Assembly (NCBI RefSeq): GCF_016901225.1
Contig: NZ_JAFEUL010000020.1
Span: 50,264 to 82,362 of the forward strand
DNA from: Actibacterium sp. 188UL27-1
GTDB lineage: Bacteria; Pseudomonadota; Alphaproteobacteria; Rhodobacterales; Rhodobacteraceae
DNA: 32,099 bases
Reading direction: 5' to 3'
Shown here: piece by piece, positions 19,222-27,504 of the stretch
Layout: every line of letters begins with the position of its first letter
Position numbering within the stretch: the stretch's first letter is position 1
The notes under the pieces: generated by a model
Database searches by the model: none
What the model saw: only the letters and a program-made list of their open reading frames with translations
Told to the model about the DNA's origin: nothing
Position numbers and translations under genes: made by a program

Positions 19222-20115
19222 ATGGCTTTTTTTGAGGTGGTGGACCCGGCTTTCGGGGGCTTTGTCATGGGCAACGCGCCCGTCAAACAGCTTGCGACCG
19301 GGTTTGACTGGACCGAGGGGCCGGTATGGTTCGGCGATGCGAATTGCCTGCTGTTTTCGGACATTCCCAACAACCGGATCATGCGCTGGACACCGGGGGC
19401 AGGTATCAGCACGTATCGCGCGCCTTCAAATTACGCGAATGGACATACGCGGGATCGGGAAGGGCGGCTGATCTCGTGCGAGCACGGGATGCGGCGCGTC
19501 ACCCGGACCGAACTGGATGGCAGCATCACCGTCATCGCCGATAGCTTTGACGGGAAGCGCCTGAATTCCCCCAATGATGTGGTCGTGAAATCGGACGGAT
19601 CAATCTGGTTCACGGATCCCCATTACGGGATCATGACCAATTATGAAGGGTTCCAGTCAGAACAGGAATTGCCCTGCAATATGTACCGTGTGGGCCCCGA
19701 CGGGCAGATGACAGTCGTGGTGGATGATGCGAATTGCCCGAACGGGCTTGCTTTTTCCCCCGATGAATCAAGGCTGTATGTTGTGGATACAGGCCGCATG
19801 TTTACTGATGACCCACAACACATTCGCGTTTTCGACGTCCAGGTTGACCATCTAACCGGGGGTGACGTGTTCCACATCATCAACCCAGGCTGCGCCGATG
19901 GCATCCGGGTCGATACCGACGGTAATCTGTGGTCCTCTGCCGCGGACGGGGTGCATTGCATCGCGCCTGATGGCCACCTGATGGGCAAGATTCTGGTGCC
20001 CGAACTGGTCTCGAACATCTGCTTTGGTGGGCGAGCCAAGCACCAACTTTTCATCACCGCCACCACAAGCGTTTATTCCGTGATTTTGAACCGTGAAGGG
20101 GTCCAACAACCGTGA
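19222..20115 (+). CDS. SMP-30/gluconolactonase-family lactonase
   Basis: A 297-residue six-bladed propeller hydrolase that opens sugar lactones such as glucono-1,5-lactone. Expected metal ligands are Glu32 (WTEGPVW), Asn174 (CPNGLAFS) and Asp226 (CADGIRV). Other family motifs are RLNSPNDVVV and IWFTDPHYG. The start at 19222 is chosen for its GGAGGGG ribosome site seven bases upstream; a GTG at 19207 is possible. Its TGA overlaps the GTG of the next gene, so lactonase and 6-phosphogluconate dehydrogenase are translationally coupled. The exact lactone is not determined by sequence; the neighbours favour gluconolactone or a related aldonolactone. Confidence 0.9.
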   Translation: MAFFEVVDPAFGGFVMGNAPVKQLATGFDWTEGPVWFGDANCLLFSDIPNNRIMRWTPGAGISTYRAPSNYANGHTRDREGRLISCEHGMRRVTRTELDGSITVIADSFDGKRLNSPNDVVVKSDGSIWFTDPHYGIMTNYEGFQSEQELPCNMYRVGPDGQMTVVVDDANCPNGLAFSPDESRLYVVDTGRMFTDDPQHIRVFDVQVDHLTGGDVFHIINPGCADGIRVDTDGNLWSSAADGVHCIAPDGHLMGKILVPELVSNICFGGRAKHQLFITATTSVYSVILNREGVQQP

Positions 20116-21509
20116 GCAATTCCGAGATTGGCCTGATCGGCCTGGGCACCATGGGTGCCGCCCTGTCCTTGAATATTGCTGATAAAGGGTTTGATATCAG
20201 TGTGTTCAATCGAACAACCGCCCGCACGCACACCTTCATGGATCAAGCCGGTATACTGGCAAACAAGATTACCCCAGCCGAGACACTTGAGGATTTTGTA
20301 GCCTCCATCGCGGCCCCGCGCGCCATCATCATCATGGTGCCCGCCGGGGAGGCTGTGGATGCGCAGATCGCCGCCCTCAGACCGCTGCTTGGGTCAGGTG
20401 ATCTGATCATCGATGCAGGCAACGCGAACTACAATGATACGGCCCGCCGCGCCGCCGAAGCCGATGCGGCCGGTGTTCCGTTTCTGGGTATCGGCGTGTC
20501 GGGTGGCGAGGAAGGCGCGCGGTTCGGACCGTCCATCATGGGAGGCGGGCCCAAGCCCGCCTGGGATCGGGTGAGCCACATTTTGGAGGCGATTGCAGCA
20601 CGTTATGACGATACGCCCTGCGCCACCTGGATGGGCGAAGGGGGGTCGGGCCACTTTGTGAAGACCGTTCACAACGGGATCGAATATGCCGACATGCAGA
20701 TGATAGCAGAGGTTTACGGCATTCTTCGCGATGGGATGGGCCGATCCGCGGCGGACTGTGCCGCTGTTTTCGAGCGATGGAACGAGGGGCCCCTGCAGTC
20801 TTATCTAATTGAAATATCAGGCAAAGTGTCCCGCGCGCATGACGCGAAATCCGGCAACCCGGTGCTGGACATCATCCTGGACCGCGCTGGCCAAAAGGGC
20901 ACGGGGCGCTGGACGGTGATCGAGGCGCAACACCTGGGCGCCCCCGTTCCGGTGATCGAGGCGGCGGTGTCGGCGCGCAATATTTCTGCTCTTCTGGACG
21001 TGCGAAAAGAAGGGGAAGGGCTGTTCGGAGCCTCCCCACGGCCTGTCGATCTGGAACCAGATATTGTAGAGAGTGCGTTAATTGCAGGCAAGATCATGTG
21101 TTATGCTCAGGGTTTTGTATTGCTGGACCTGGCGGGTAGAGCCAATGACTGGGACCTGCCGATGCCCGATATCGCGCGGGTCTGGCGCGACGGATGCATC
21201 ATCCGGTCAGCCATGCTCAATGACATGGCGCGTGCCCTGACCGAAGCCCCCGATCACAATCTGATGTTCGCCCCATACTTTGCCAAGATGATGGAGCAGA
21301 ACGCGCCGCATCTACGACATGTGGTGACAACTGCGCTATCTCACGGCCTATCTGTGCCTGCGTTATCAGCCGCACTGACCTATTTCGACATGATGCGTAC
21401 CGCCCGCGGGACGGCCAATATGATCCAGGCCCAGCGAGATTTCTTTGGCGCGCATTCCTTTGAACGGGTGGATGCCGAAGGCGCCCATCACGGCCCCTGG
21501 GGCGGCTGA
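20112..21509 (+). CDS. gnd: 6-phosphogluconate dehydrogenase, decarboxylating
   Basis: A 465-residue enzyme that oxidatively decarboxylates 6-phosphogluconate to ribulose 5-phosphate, giving NADPH. The nucleotide motif GLGTMG is at 10-15. The active-site segment GVSGGEEGARFGPSIMGGG is at 128-146, and the catalytic pair Lys184 and Glu191 lies in HFVKTVHNGIEYADMQ. The C-terminal helix domain includes KGTGRWTVIEA. Length agrees with the E. coli type. GTG start at 20112 overlaps the lactonase stop (GTGA). It completes the idonate/gluconate route encoded at 7138-9541. Confidence 0.96.
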   Translation: MSNSEIGLIGLGTMGAALSLNIADKGFDISVFNRTTARTHTFMDQAGILANKITPAETLEDFVASIAAPRAIIIMVPAGEAVDAQIAALRPLLGSGDLIIDAGNANYNDTARRAAEADAAGVPFLGIGVSGGEEGARFGPSIMGGGPKPAWDRVSHILEAIAARYDDTPCATWMGEGGSGHFVKTVHNGIEYADMQMIAEVYGILRDGMGRSAADCAAVFERWNEGPLQSYLIEISGKVSRAHDAKSGNPVLDIILDRAGQKGTGRWTVIEAQHLGAPVPVIEAAVSARNISALLDVRKEGEGLFGASPRPVDLEPDIVESALIAGKIMCYAQGFVLLDLAGRANDWDLPMPDIARVWRDGCIIRSAMLNDMARALTEAPDHNLMFAPYFAKMMEQNAPHLRHVVTTALSHGLSVPALSAALTYFDMMRTARGTANMIQAQRDFFGAHSFERVDAEGAHHGPWGG

Positions 21510-21639
21510 TATCGGCCGGCACAAATCCATGCACAAAGCATGCACATTCCATACATACGGCGTATGCATGTGGCACACGCTGCTGTAGGAGTTGATTGAG
21601 CTCAGTTAACCAGAGTTACATGCAAACGGGCGACTTTTT

Positions 21640-21661
21640 GCACTCAGTAGAGTGCTTTGTT
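21640..21661 (+). terminator. Candidate rho-independent terminator after gnd
   Basis: GCACTC, four-base loop AGTA, GAGTGC, then TTTGTT. It lies about 130 bases after gnd and overlaps the stop codon of the convergent YscW-like gene. Read on the minus strand the same hairpin is followed by AAAAAG, so it could only act as a terminator for the plus strand. The stem is short (6 bp). Confidence 0.45.
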
Positions 21662-22045
21662 GAGCATGACGATTGCGGGTTGCCCGGGGCGGAGCTTGGT
21701 ACTGCCATACGCAAGCAACCAGCCATCTGTGCGTTCCAGACGAGCGACCACCTGAAGGGCGGAAGATGTCGGGCTGTCGGCTGGTGATGGCAGGGTAAAT
21801 GCAAGGGTCGTTGATTTCCCGTTGCTCCTGACCATCAATCGATCCGCGCCATGTGGTGCATTATCCTGTTGGGCGGGATCGCTCAGGTAGATCTCGATCT
21901 GGCCCTTCGGAATGGTGGCGCCACCTTGGAATGTGACCGTACCGTCTATGCCATCCGCCGCGGCCACGGCTGGGTTGACGAGGGCCAGGAACGCGGCTGC
22001 CCCCACGGTCGATAAAACCATGCGACGATCCGGTGGCCTATGCAT
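21644..22045 (-). CDS. Exported YscW/YbaY-like protein
   Basis: A 133-residue protein from the ATG at 22045, with GGGGG just upstream. The N-terminus is a signal peptide with a possible Tat motif (DRRMVLSTVG, then AAAFLALVNPAVAAADG). The mature part starts GTVTFQGGATIPKGQIEIYL and ends in VVARLERTDGWLLAYGS, a pattern like the YbaY/YscW (T3SS-pilotin-like) domain: ordered beta strands, a Pro before the acidic/polar strand and a late GxLLxxxS motif. It follows the serralysin gene after 71 bases containing a strong hairpin. A role in stabilising or exporting a secreted protein is inference only. Confidence 0.65.
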   Translation of the reverse strand: MHRPPDRRMVLSTVGAAAFLALVNPAVAAADGIDGTVTFQGGATIPKGQIEIYLSDPAQQDNAPHGADRLMVRSNGKSTTLAFTLPSPADSPTSSALQVVARLERTDGWLLAYGSTKLRPGQPAIVMLNKALY

Positions 22046-22081
22046 GTCGTGTCCCCCAATATGGTTGATGATGGCCGGTTC

Positions 22082-22109
22082 GGGGAAGGGGCTGAAATGC
22101 CCCCTCCCC
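22082..22109 (-). terminator. Strong hairpin between serralysin and YscW-like genes
   Basis: On the minus strand: GGGGAGGGGGC, loop ATTTCA, GCCCCTTCCCC, an 11-bp stem with one G-U pair, starting eight bases after the serralysin stop. There is no U-run after it, so it is more likely an mRNA-stabilising or partial (attenuating) element than a full intrinsic terminator. Confidence 0.55.
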
Positions 22110-22116
22110 AGGGTCA

Positions 22117-25100
22117 TTAGAAGATGAAGAAATCTTCTGCGGAGAGATCGAGATTGCAGCCCAGTTGCGCAAACCGAACAGCTTCGACGTCGCCCGTGCC
22201 GTCGGCGTCGTATGACAAGGTGCCGTCATCGATATCGTAGATAATGCGGTGATCGGCATCACGTATGACGCCCCTGGCGCTTTTGTGGAATGCGCCGAAG
22301 TCCAAGGCACCCTCGCCGCCCACTTCGGTGAAGATGAAGCTGTCGAGCAGGATGATATCATCCATAACATTGAAATCAGTAATCCGGTCGACATTGTCTT
22401 CCCCCAACTCTGTCGAGAAGCGGAACGTATCCTCACCGGCGCCGCCGGTCATCGTGTCGGCCTTGAGCCCGCCATCGAGCATGTCGTTGCCCTTGCCGCC
22501 GCGCAGGATATCGGCTCCGGCTTCACCGGGTTCGACCGGTGCGGGCGGGAAGTCGACGGAAACGTTTATTTCATAAGTCGAGCCTTCGGGCACTTCTTCG
22601 GCCCAGCCGCCATCCGGCGCGTCAGGCGACCATCTGCCTTGCAGGATGTAGTAGGTGTCGGTTTCTTCGACGACGAAAACCGTGCTTGAATCCCGCCGGC
22701 TCGTCGATCCGGGGTCACCGCCGCCATCATCGTTCTCGGCCACGATCTCCCCATCGCTGTCGAGCAACCGGATCCAGCTGTCATGCACGTTGGGGTCGGC
22801 GATCCCGTCAACATCGATCGTGATGATCGACCCGGCCACCAGATCGATGCTGTAGTAACCGCCCTGGCCGTTTCCGGTTGCGTTGACGGTGGTATGAAGA
22901 ACGGTGGTCGAGTCGAAGATATCCGGATCTTCTTCGAGCGAGAAGTTGTCGGACATGTCGAACGCAGTTTCGATGGAGTTGTTCGTGGCATCGGGGCCGA
23001 GCGTGGCATAGCCCGTCCCCATGCCCGGCGTTGGCGGTGCGTCGTCCTGATCTGCGAAATCACCAAAGAGCGTATCATCCCCCCTTGCACCGCGCAGGAT
23101 ATCAGAGCCACCCTGGCCAATCAGGACATTGGCCGTATTGTCCCCTTTGATCCGATCATTGAAACCCGACCCGGCGAGGTTTTCGATCGACCGGTAGGTG
23201 TCATTCTCGGATGAACCACGTTTGAGATTGAGCGTCACACCACTGGTCGCATCGGCATAGTCCGCCGTGTCACTGCCTGCACCACCGTTGAGGATGTCGG
23301 CCCCTTCACCGCCGGTCATCGTGTCATCGCCCATGCCGCCGGACAGTTCATTGACCCCGGCCGTGCCGATCAGGTGGTCGTCATAGAAAGAGCCCACGGC
23401 ATTCTCGATATCGACGATGATATCGTTGCGGAACGTGGTGCCTCGGCCGACGATCTGGACCGGGCCATCCGCATCACCCCCCTTGGCCGTGCCATTGGCA
23501 AGGTCAACTGTCACACCAGCGGAACTGCCCGCATAGACGACCGTATCGATCCCGTCGCCGCCATCCATGTAGTCTTGTCCGGCGCCGCCAATGATCGTGT
23601 CGTTGCCCCCCTCACCGTAGAGGATATCGCCATCATTGCCGCCATCGAGGATGTCATCCCCATCCCGACCGTTGAAATTGTCACCACCGCCCTGGCCGAT
23701 GAAGTGGTTGGCCGCCGACGTTCCGATAAAGCGGTCGATCCGATCATCGGAGCCGATCAGATTTTCGATGTCATAGAAGGTATCGCCCGAGGCCGTGCCG
23801 CCGCTGGCAATGTTCTGTTCCAAGTTGACGAGCAACTGGAACGGGCTTTCCTGACTATAATCCACGGTATCGATGCCAGCGCCGCCGCGGAAGATGTCAA
23901 TGCCGGCCTGGCCGCTCATGATGTCGTCGCCAGCGCCACCATCGAGCAGGTCGTTGCCCTGACCGCCGAACATGGTGTCATTTCCACCGCCGCCATAGAG
24001 CGAGTCGTCGCCATCCTCACTCTCGGTCTGGTCTTCGAGGTCTTCGACATCGATGGTGTTGTTGACGTCCCGGCTGGCCAGAGAGTCACGCCCGCCGATA
24101 ATCAGGTCATCCCCGTTGAGGCCAAAGATCGTGTCGTCGCCGTCGCCACCATCGAGGGTATCGTTTTCGTTGGTGCCAACGATGATGCTGGTGACCGTTC
24201 TGTCGCCGACGCTGGGGACAGGTGGCGTAACCCCGCCGCCCGGTTGGGGGGTGGTGCCATCGGCGTAGATGATATTTTCGACATTGGCGATTTGCTGGAT
24301 GTCGAGGTCGCGCGACAGCAGGATAACCGTATCATTCCCGCCATTCGCCTCTTCACGCACGATGTCATCGACGGAGTCGACGAAATAGGTATCATCGCCG
24401 CCATTGCCCGCCATCCGGTCGCCACCGCCGCGACCATCCAGGACGTTATCCCCGTCATTCCCGATCAGGATATCAGAGAACCGGCTGCCGATGCCGGTTT
24501 CGATATAGTATTCCGTCTGATCCGCATTATGGCCGTCAAAGATCGATACGTTGTTGGTATGGCCATTGACGCTTGAAAACTGCCCGGCGCGCAGATCCAG
24601 GATCGTGCCCGCGGTGGAGCCCGAGAAATCGACCGTATCAGAGCCGCCCGTGTCATGGATGACGAAACCGATGTCGCGCAGCATACCGGTGGCGGTCAGT
24701 TCATAGCCATACTGCGTGCTGTTGAAGCCATAGATGTTATCGCCCGTGTTGAGGTCGATTTTTTGGTACGTCCGTTCGCCATCTTCGTCGACGGTGGAAA
24801 AGAAACGGCGGATGACGGCTTCGATATCGCCCATCAACGGGGTTGCGGCCGACCAGCGCGTGTCTTGCCCCACGTCGATCCCGTCGAAATAGGACATGAC
24901 GCTGTATTGCTGGCGGTCATAGATCCAGGTCGCGTTGTTCAGATAGTTGATCTGCACACCGCCGGGGCCGCTGTAATTGTAGAGACCGGGGTGGTTCAGG
25001 CCAAATTCGTGGCCGAACTCATGGATGAATGCATCAAACACATAGCCGCCGATATCGGTCAGGTTCGGTTCGGTATCATGGAACCGTTGGCCAATGCTGA

Positions 25101-25626
25101 TGATCCGGTTGGCCGAGAAGGCGCTGCCATCGTTCTGCTCGCCCAGTTCGGGGCTGATGATCTGCATCCAATGCGCGTCCTCGTCATAGGGGACGTCATC
25201 GACAATTTCGAATTCCATGGGCGTAACCGAGGCCCACATCTCTAAAGAGCCGATCGCGGCTTCTTTGTAGTCGGGGTGATTGTTCAGTTCCTGAACGTTG
25301 ATCACCAGCGGCTCCGACGCGATTTCAGGTGTCAGGCTGCGGGGAAGAGCGCCAAGATAGTCGAGGTAAGGTTCGTAATCATCGCTCTTGCCGAAGGGGT
25401 TGTCCGGGGTCTGGTCATTGACCCACCACGGCTCGCTGGCATTGTCATCGGCAAAGCCCGCATTGATCGCTGCGTTAAGGGCCGCTCCCATTTGGAGTGA
25501 AGATGCCGTGTCTTGACGCGTTGTCGATGCGCTCGAGTTCGCTTGAAACCCACTCTTTTGGGAACCTACCTTTTCGAAAGAATCCACTTGGTCGGGGCCG
25601 TACCCCAGTTCACACATCATGCACAT
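22117..25626 (-). CDS. RTX serralysin-family (M10B) secreted metalloprotease
   Basis: A 1169-residue secreted zinc protease. The zinc site HEFGHEFGLNHPG is at residues 202-214 and the Met-turn SVMSYF at 242-247, defining peptidase family M10B. A long region of RTX calcium-binding nonapeptides (GGxGxDxx type) runs from about 380 to 870. Then a PPC-like beta-sandwich is at about 878-1027 (YYSIDLVAGSIITIDVDG; TYYILQGRW), followed by two more RTX units and the M10B C-terminal domain (DRITDFNVMDDIILLD). It ends in DFFIF, the hydrophobic C-terminal type I secretion signal. No N-terminal signal peptide is seen, as expected. Start ATG 25626 has AAAGGTGG upstream; a second ATG at 25620 is close. No ABC/HlyD/TolC genes are nearby. 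Confidence 0.95.
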   Translation of the reverse strand: MCMMCELGYGPDQVDSFEKVGSQKSGFQANSSASTTRQDTASSLQMGAALNAAINAGFADDNASEPWWVNDQTPDNPFGKSDDYEPYLDYLGALPRSLTPEIASEPLVINVQELNNHPDYKEAAIGSLEMWASVTPMEFEIVDDVPYDEDAHWMQIISPELGEQNDGSAFSANRIISIGQRFHDTEPNLTDIGGYVFDAFIHEFGHEFGLNHPGLYNYSGPGGVQINYLNNATWIYDRQQYSVMSYFDGIDVGQDTRWSAATPLMGDIEAVIRRFFSTVDEDGERTYQKIDLNTGDNIYGFNSTQYGYELTATGMLRDIGFVIHDTGGSDTVDFSGSTAGTILDLRAGQFSSVNGHTNNVSIFDGHNADQTEYYIETGIGSRFSDILIGNDGDNVLDGRGGGDRMAGNGGDDTYFVDSVDDIVREEANGGNDTVILLSRDLDIQQIANVENIIYADGTTPQPGGGVTPPVPSVGDRTVTSIIVGTNENDTLDGGDGDDTIFGLNGDDLIIGGRDSLASRDVNNTIDVEDLEDQTESEDGDDSLYGGGGNDTMFGGQGNDLLDGGAGDDIMSGQAGIDIFRGGAGIDTVDYSQESPFQLLVNLEQNIASGGTASGDTFYDIENLIGSDDRIDRFIGTSAANHFIGQGGGDNFNGRDGDDILDGGNDGDILYGEGGNDTIIGGAGQDYMDGGDGIDTVVYAGSSAGVTVDLANGTAKGGDADGPVQIVGRGTTFRNDIIVDIENAVGSFYDDHLIGTAGVNELSGGMGDDTMTGGEGADILNGGAGSDTADYADATSGVTLNLKRGSSENDTYRSIENLAGSGFNDRIKGDNTANVLIGQGGSDILRGARGDDTLFGDFADQDDAPPTPGMGTGYATLGPDATNNSIETAFDMSDNFSLEEDPDIFDSTTVLHTTVNATGNGQGGYYSIDLVAGSIITIDVDGIADPNVHDSWIRLLDSDGEIVAENDDGGGDPGSTSRRDSSTVFVVEETDTYYILQGRWSPDAPDGGWAEEVPEGSTYEINVSVDFPPAPVEPGEAGADILRGGKGNDMLDGGLKADTMTGGAGEDTFRFSTELGEDNVDRITDFNVMDDIILLDSFIFTEVGGEGALDFGAFHKSARGVIRDADHRIIYDIDDGTLSYDADGTGDVEAVRFAQLGCNLDLSAEDFFIF

Positions 25627-26237
25627 GTTCGGACCACCTTTTTTGATGCCAGAGTTGTTGGGTCAAGTCGCTGGGTTGGGAAAAGCGACGTTCTGATGCT
25701 TGGTTGATCACCTCAAAATTGATTGGATTTCCTACACTTGAGACAGCCGATTTGAGCAGTACGTGCATCCCGCTGGGGCATTGGCTGCAATGCTCTGCTC
25801 GTGACAACTGTGACCAGTGAGCGTCAGCATCCTTTGTCAGACGGATGGCCGGTTCAATGCCCCCGGAACGAAATCCAACTCGGTCGAGTGCCACCACGGT
25901 CGAGCGCGGTACAGCGCATCTCGCTTCCGAGGGAGGGCTGATCGGGCGTCTAATCGTCGGTCGGTTACTTCGCTTGGAGACAGCATATTTTGGGGTCCCT
26001 CTATGACAACCTCGGGTAATAGCGGCTGTACGGTTTTGGTCCTGCCAACTACCAACAGGCATCGCGTGGATGACCTGAGAAACTTGTCACTCACCTCAAT
26101 CATGAGGCGGTATTTTCGAGGTGTCCATGGGTTCGTTCACAAAATATTTATATTTTTTGTTTTTCAAATCATAGAGATACAGAAAAACTTAGATTTATCA
26201 TTAAAATACAGCGTGATAGCCGATTGATATCAGCACA

Positions 26238-26263
26238 CCATAGCCTTTCATTAAAGGCTATGG
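26238..26263. repeat. Perfect 11-bp inverted repeat
   Basis: CCATAGCCTTT, loop CATT, AAAGGCTATGG. The stem is perfect. No T-run follows on either strand, so it is not a typical terminator. It lies inside the AT-rich island; AAAGGCT recurs at about 26294. Function unknown. Confidence 0.75.
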
Positions 26264-26379
26264 TCGCTATCCATATGAGTATATGCACAAATGAAAGGCT
26301 GAATAAAAATTATCGCTCAACTTAAGGGTGATAAAAAGATAAACCTACTGATAGGTAATAACTGTGCTTTTACAAAGTA

Positions 26380-26393
26380 TAGAGGTACCTCTA
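26380..26393. repeat. Perfect 14-bp palindrome
   Basis: TAGAGGTACCTCTA is a perfect palindrome at the right edge of the AT-rich island. About 30 bases earlier ACCTA-CTGA-TAGGT (26343-26356) is another small inverted repeat. Such sites commonly bind dimeric regulators, but none can be named. Confidence 0.6.
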
Positions 26394-26676
26394 CCCATCC
26401 GTATTCAAGTTCCAGTGGAGCCAGCGTTCAGTTTTTTCTTTGAACGGGTTTATATTTAGCAGGCCGGAAAATGCGGATCACTCAGGGATCCAATTTCTGG
26501 AACAGAGCAGGCGGCGTTCGTGTGGCGATCACGCGGTATGCAGTCCGTTGGCAGGCGCTTTTGGCATCGCACATACCGAGGCTGATGGGCTGCGTCGCGG
26601 ATCTGTTTTTGCGTTCGACGCACCATAGGCGGTTGAATTGACGGTAACCGGTCTGGTGGCGGTGAAGGGTCTGCCG

Positions 26677-27504
26677 CTAAAGACGTGCCTGGTTCAAACC
26701 GGCCTCGACCGCGTCGTGCAGTGCCCCATTGCTGGCCAGAAACGACCCTGATGAAAGCACATCTTGATCAGCCCAAAGGGGGGTGAAGCGGCCACCTGCT
26801 TCCCTTACGATCAGCATGCCAGCGGCGATATCCCACGGGCCGAGGTTGCGTTCCCAATAGGCGTCAAACCGACCCGCCGCGACATATGCCAGATCAAGTG
26901 CGGCTGCTCCCCAGCGCCGCAACCCGGCCGTTTGTGGCATCAGTTGTCGAAGGTCGTCCAGACAATGCGGCAGGTAGGTCGTGCGCCCCCCGGCGGGCAC
27001 GCCCGACGCGACAACGGCTGCGCTGAAAGGCACGGCCTCGCTTACCGTGATGGCCTGCCCGTTCAGATAAGCGCCCTTGCCATTCTCGGCGCAGAACATC
27101 TCTGCCTTGGCCGGATCGTAGATCAGGGCCGCTCGTGGGTCATCCCCCTGAAATAGCGCGATGGACACGGCCCAGTGCGGCAATCCCTTCAGGAAATTCG
27201 TGGTCCCGTCCAGCGGATCGACGATCCAGCGCAACCCATCCTGGCCGCTGGCACGCTCTTGGGTTTCCTCACCCAGCCAACCGTAATCGGGAAAGTGCCG
27301 CATCAAGTGATCAAAGATCACCTTTTCCGCCTGTAGATCCGCATTGCTGACAAAGTCGCCGCGCGTCTTTTCCGTGATCGTCAGCCCCCCAAGCTGCCGT
27401 GATGCCACGCGCAAACCCTGCCCAGCCAAAAGCGCTGCATCGGCCATGATGCGAAGCGTCGTTGATGCATTTGTTGGGAGCCATCGATGCGCGTCATCCG
27501 TCAT
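26677..27504 (-). CDS. Inositol monophosphatase-family protein
   Basis: A 275-residue magnesium-dependent phosphatase of the IMPase/CysQ/SuhB superfamily. Metal-site motifs are GEE at 78-80, DPLDGTTNF at 96-104 and WDIAAG at 224-229. The ATG at 27504 is chosen because it overlaps the preceding stop by 11 bases and matches the family's length; the frame runs 19 codons further up. It is the last gene of the six-gene leftward operon. A sugar phosphate or nucleotide-derived phosphate is a likely substrate; that it acts on an intermediate of the GTP-derived pathway is inference from context. Confidence 0.9.
   Translation of the reverse strand: MTDDAHRWLPTNASTTLRIMADAALLAGQGLRVASRQLGGLTITEKTRGDFVSNADLQAEKVIFDHLMRHFPDYGWLGEETQERASGQDGLRWIVDPLDGTTNFLKGLPHWAVSIALFQGDDPRAALIYDPAKAEMFCAENGKGAYLNGQAITVSEAVPFSAAVVASGVPAGGRTTYLPHCLDDLRQLMPQTAGLRRWGAAALDLAYVAAGRFDAYWERNLGPWDIAAGMLIVREAGGRFTPLWADQDVLSSGSFLASNGALHDAVEAGLNQARL

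Larger units (their letters stand above)
25627..26676. other. Long intergenic region with AT-rich island
   Basis: About 1 kb with no gene I can support. 25627-26100 has ordinary composition and only open frames without recognisable families. From about 26110 to 26420 it turns markedly AT-rich (16 G/C in the 60 bases from 26161 by my count), unlike the rest of the window, and holds several inverted repeats listed separately. 26420-26676 returns to normal composition. The left part must contain the serralysin promoter. Confidence 0.6.

Noticed and set aside
21530-21580. Dense CATGCA/CGTATG-type short palindromes after gnd
   Set aside because: Stems are imperfect and short; the better terminator candidate lies at 21640-21661.
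22440-24430. Regular DNA repeats that might suggest a CRISPR or satellite array
   Set aside because: They are RTX nonapeptide codons in frame with the protease, with no constant repeat/spacer pattern.
23374-24576. 400-codon plus-strand frame opposite the serralysin gene
   Set aside because: It mirrors the RTX repeat codons on the other strand and has no family; the serralysin frame has zinc-site and repeat evidence.
25817-26227. 136-codon plus-strand frame and the opposing minus-strand frames in the serralysin upstream region
   Set aside because: No recognisable domain, no ribosome site, composition shifts sharply inside the frame as it enters the AT-rich island.
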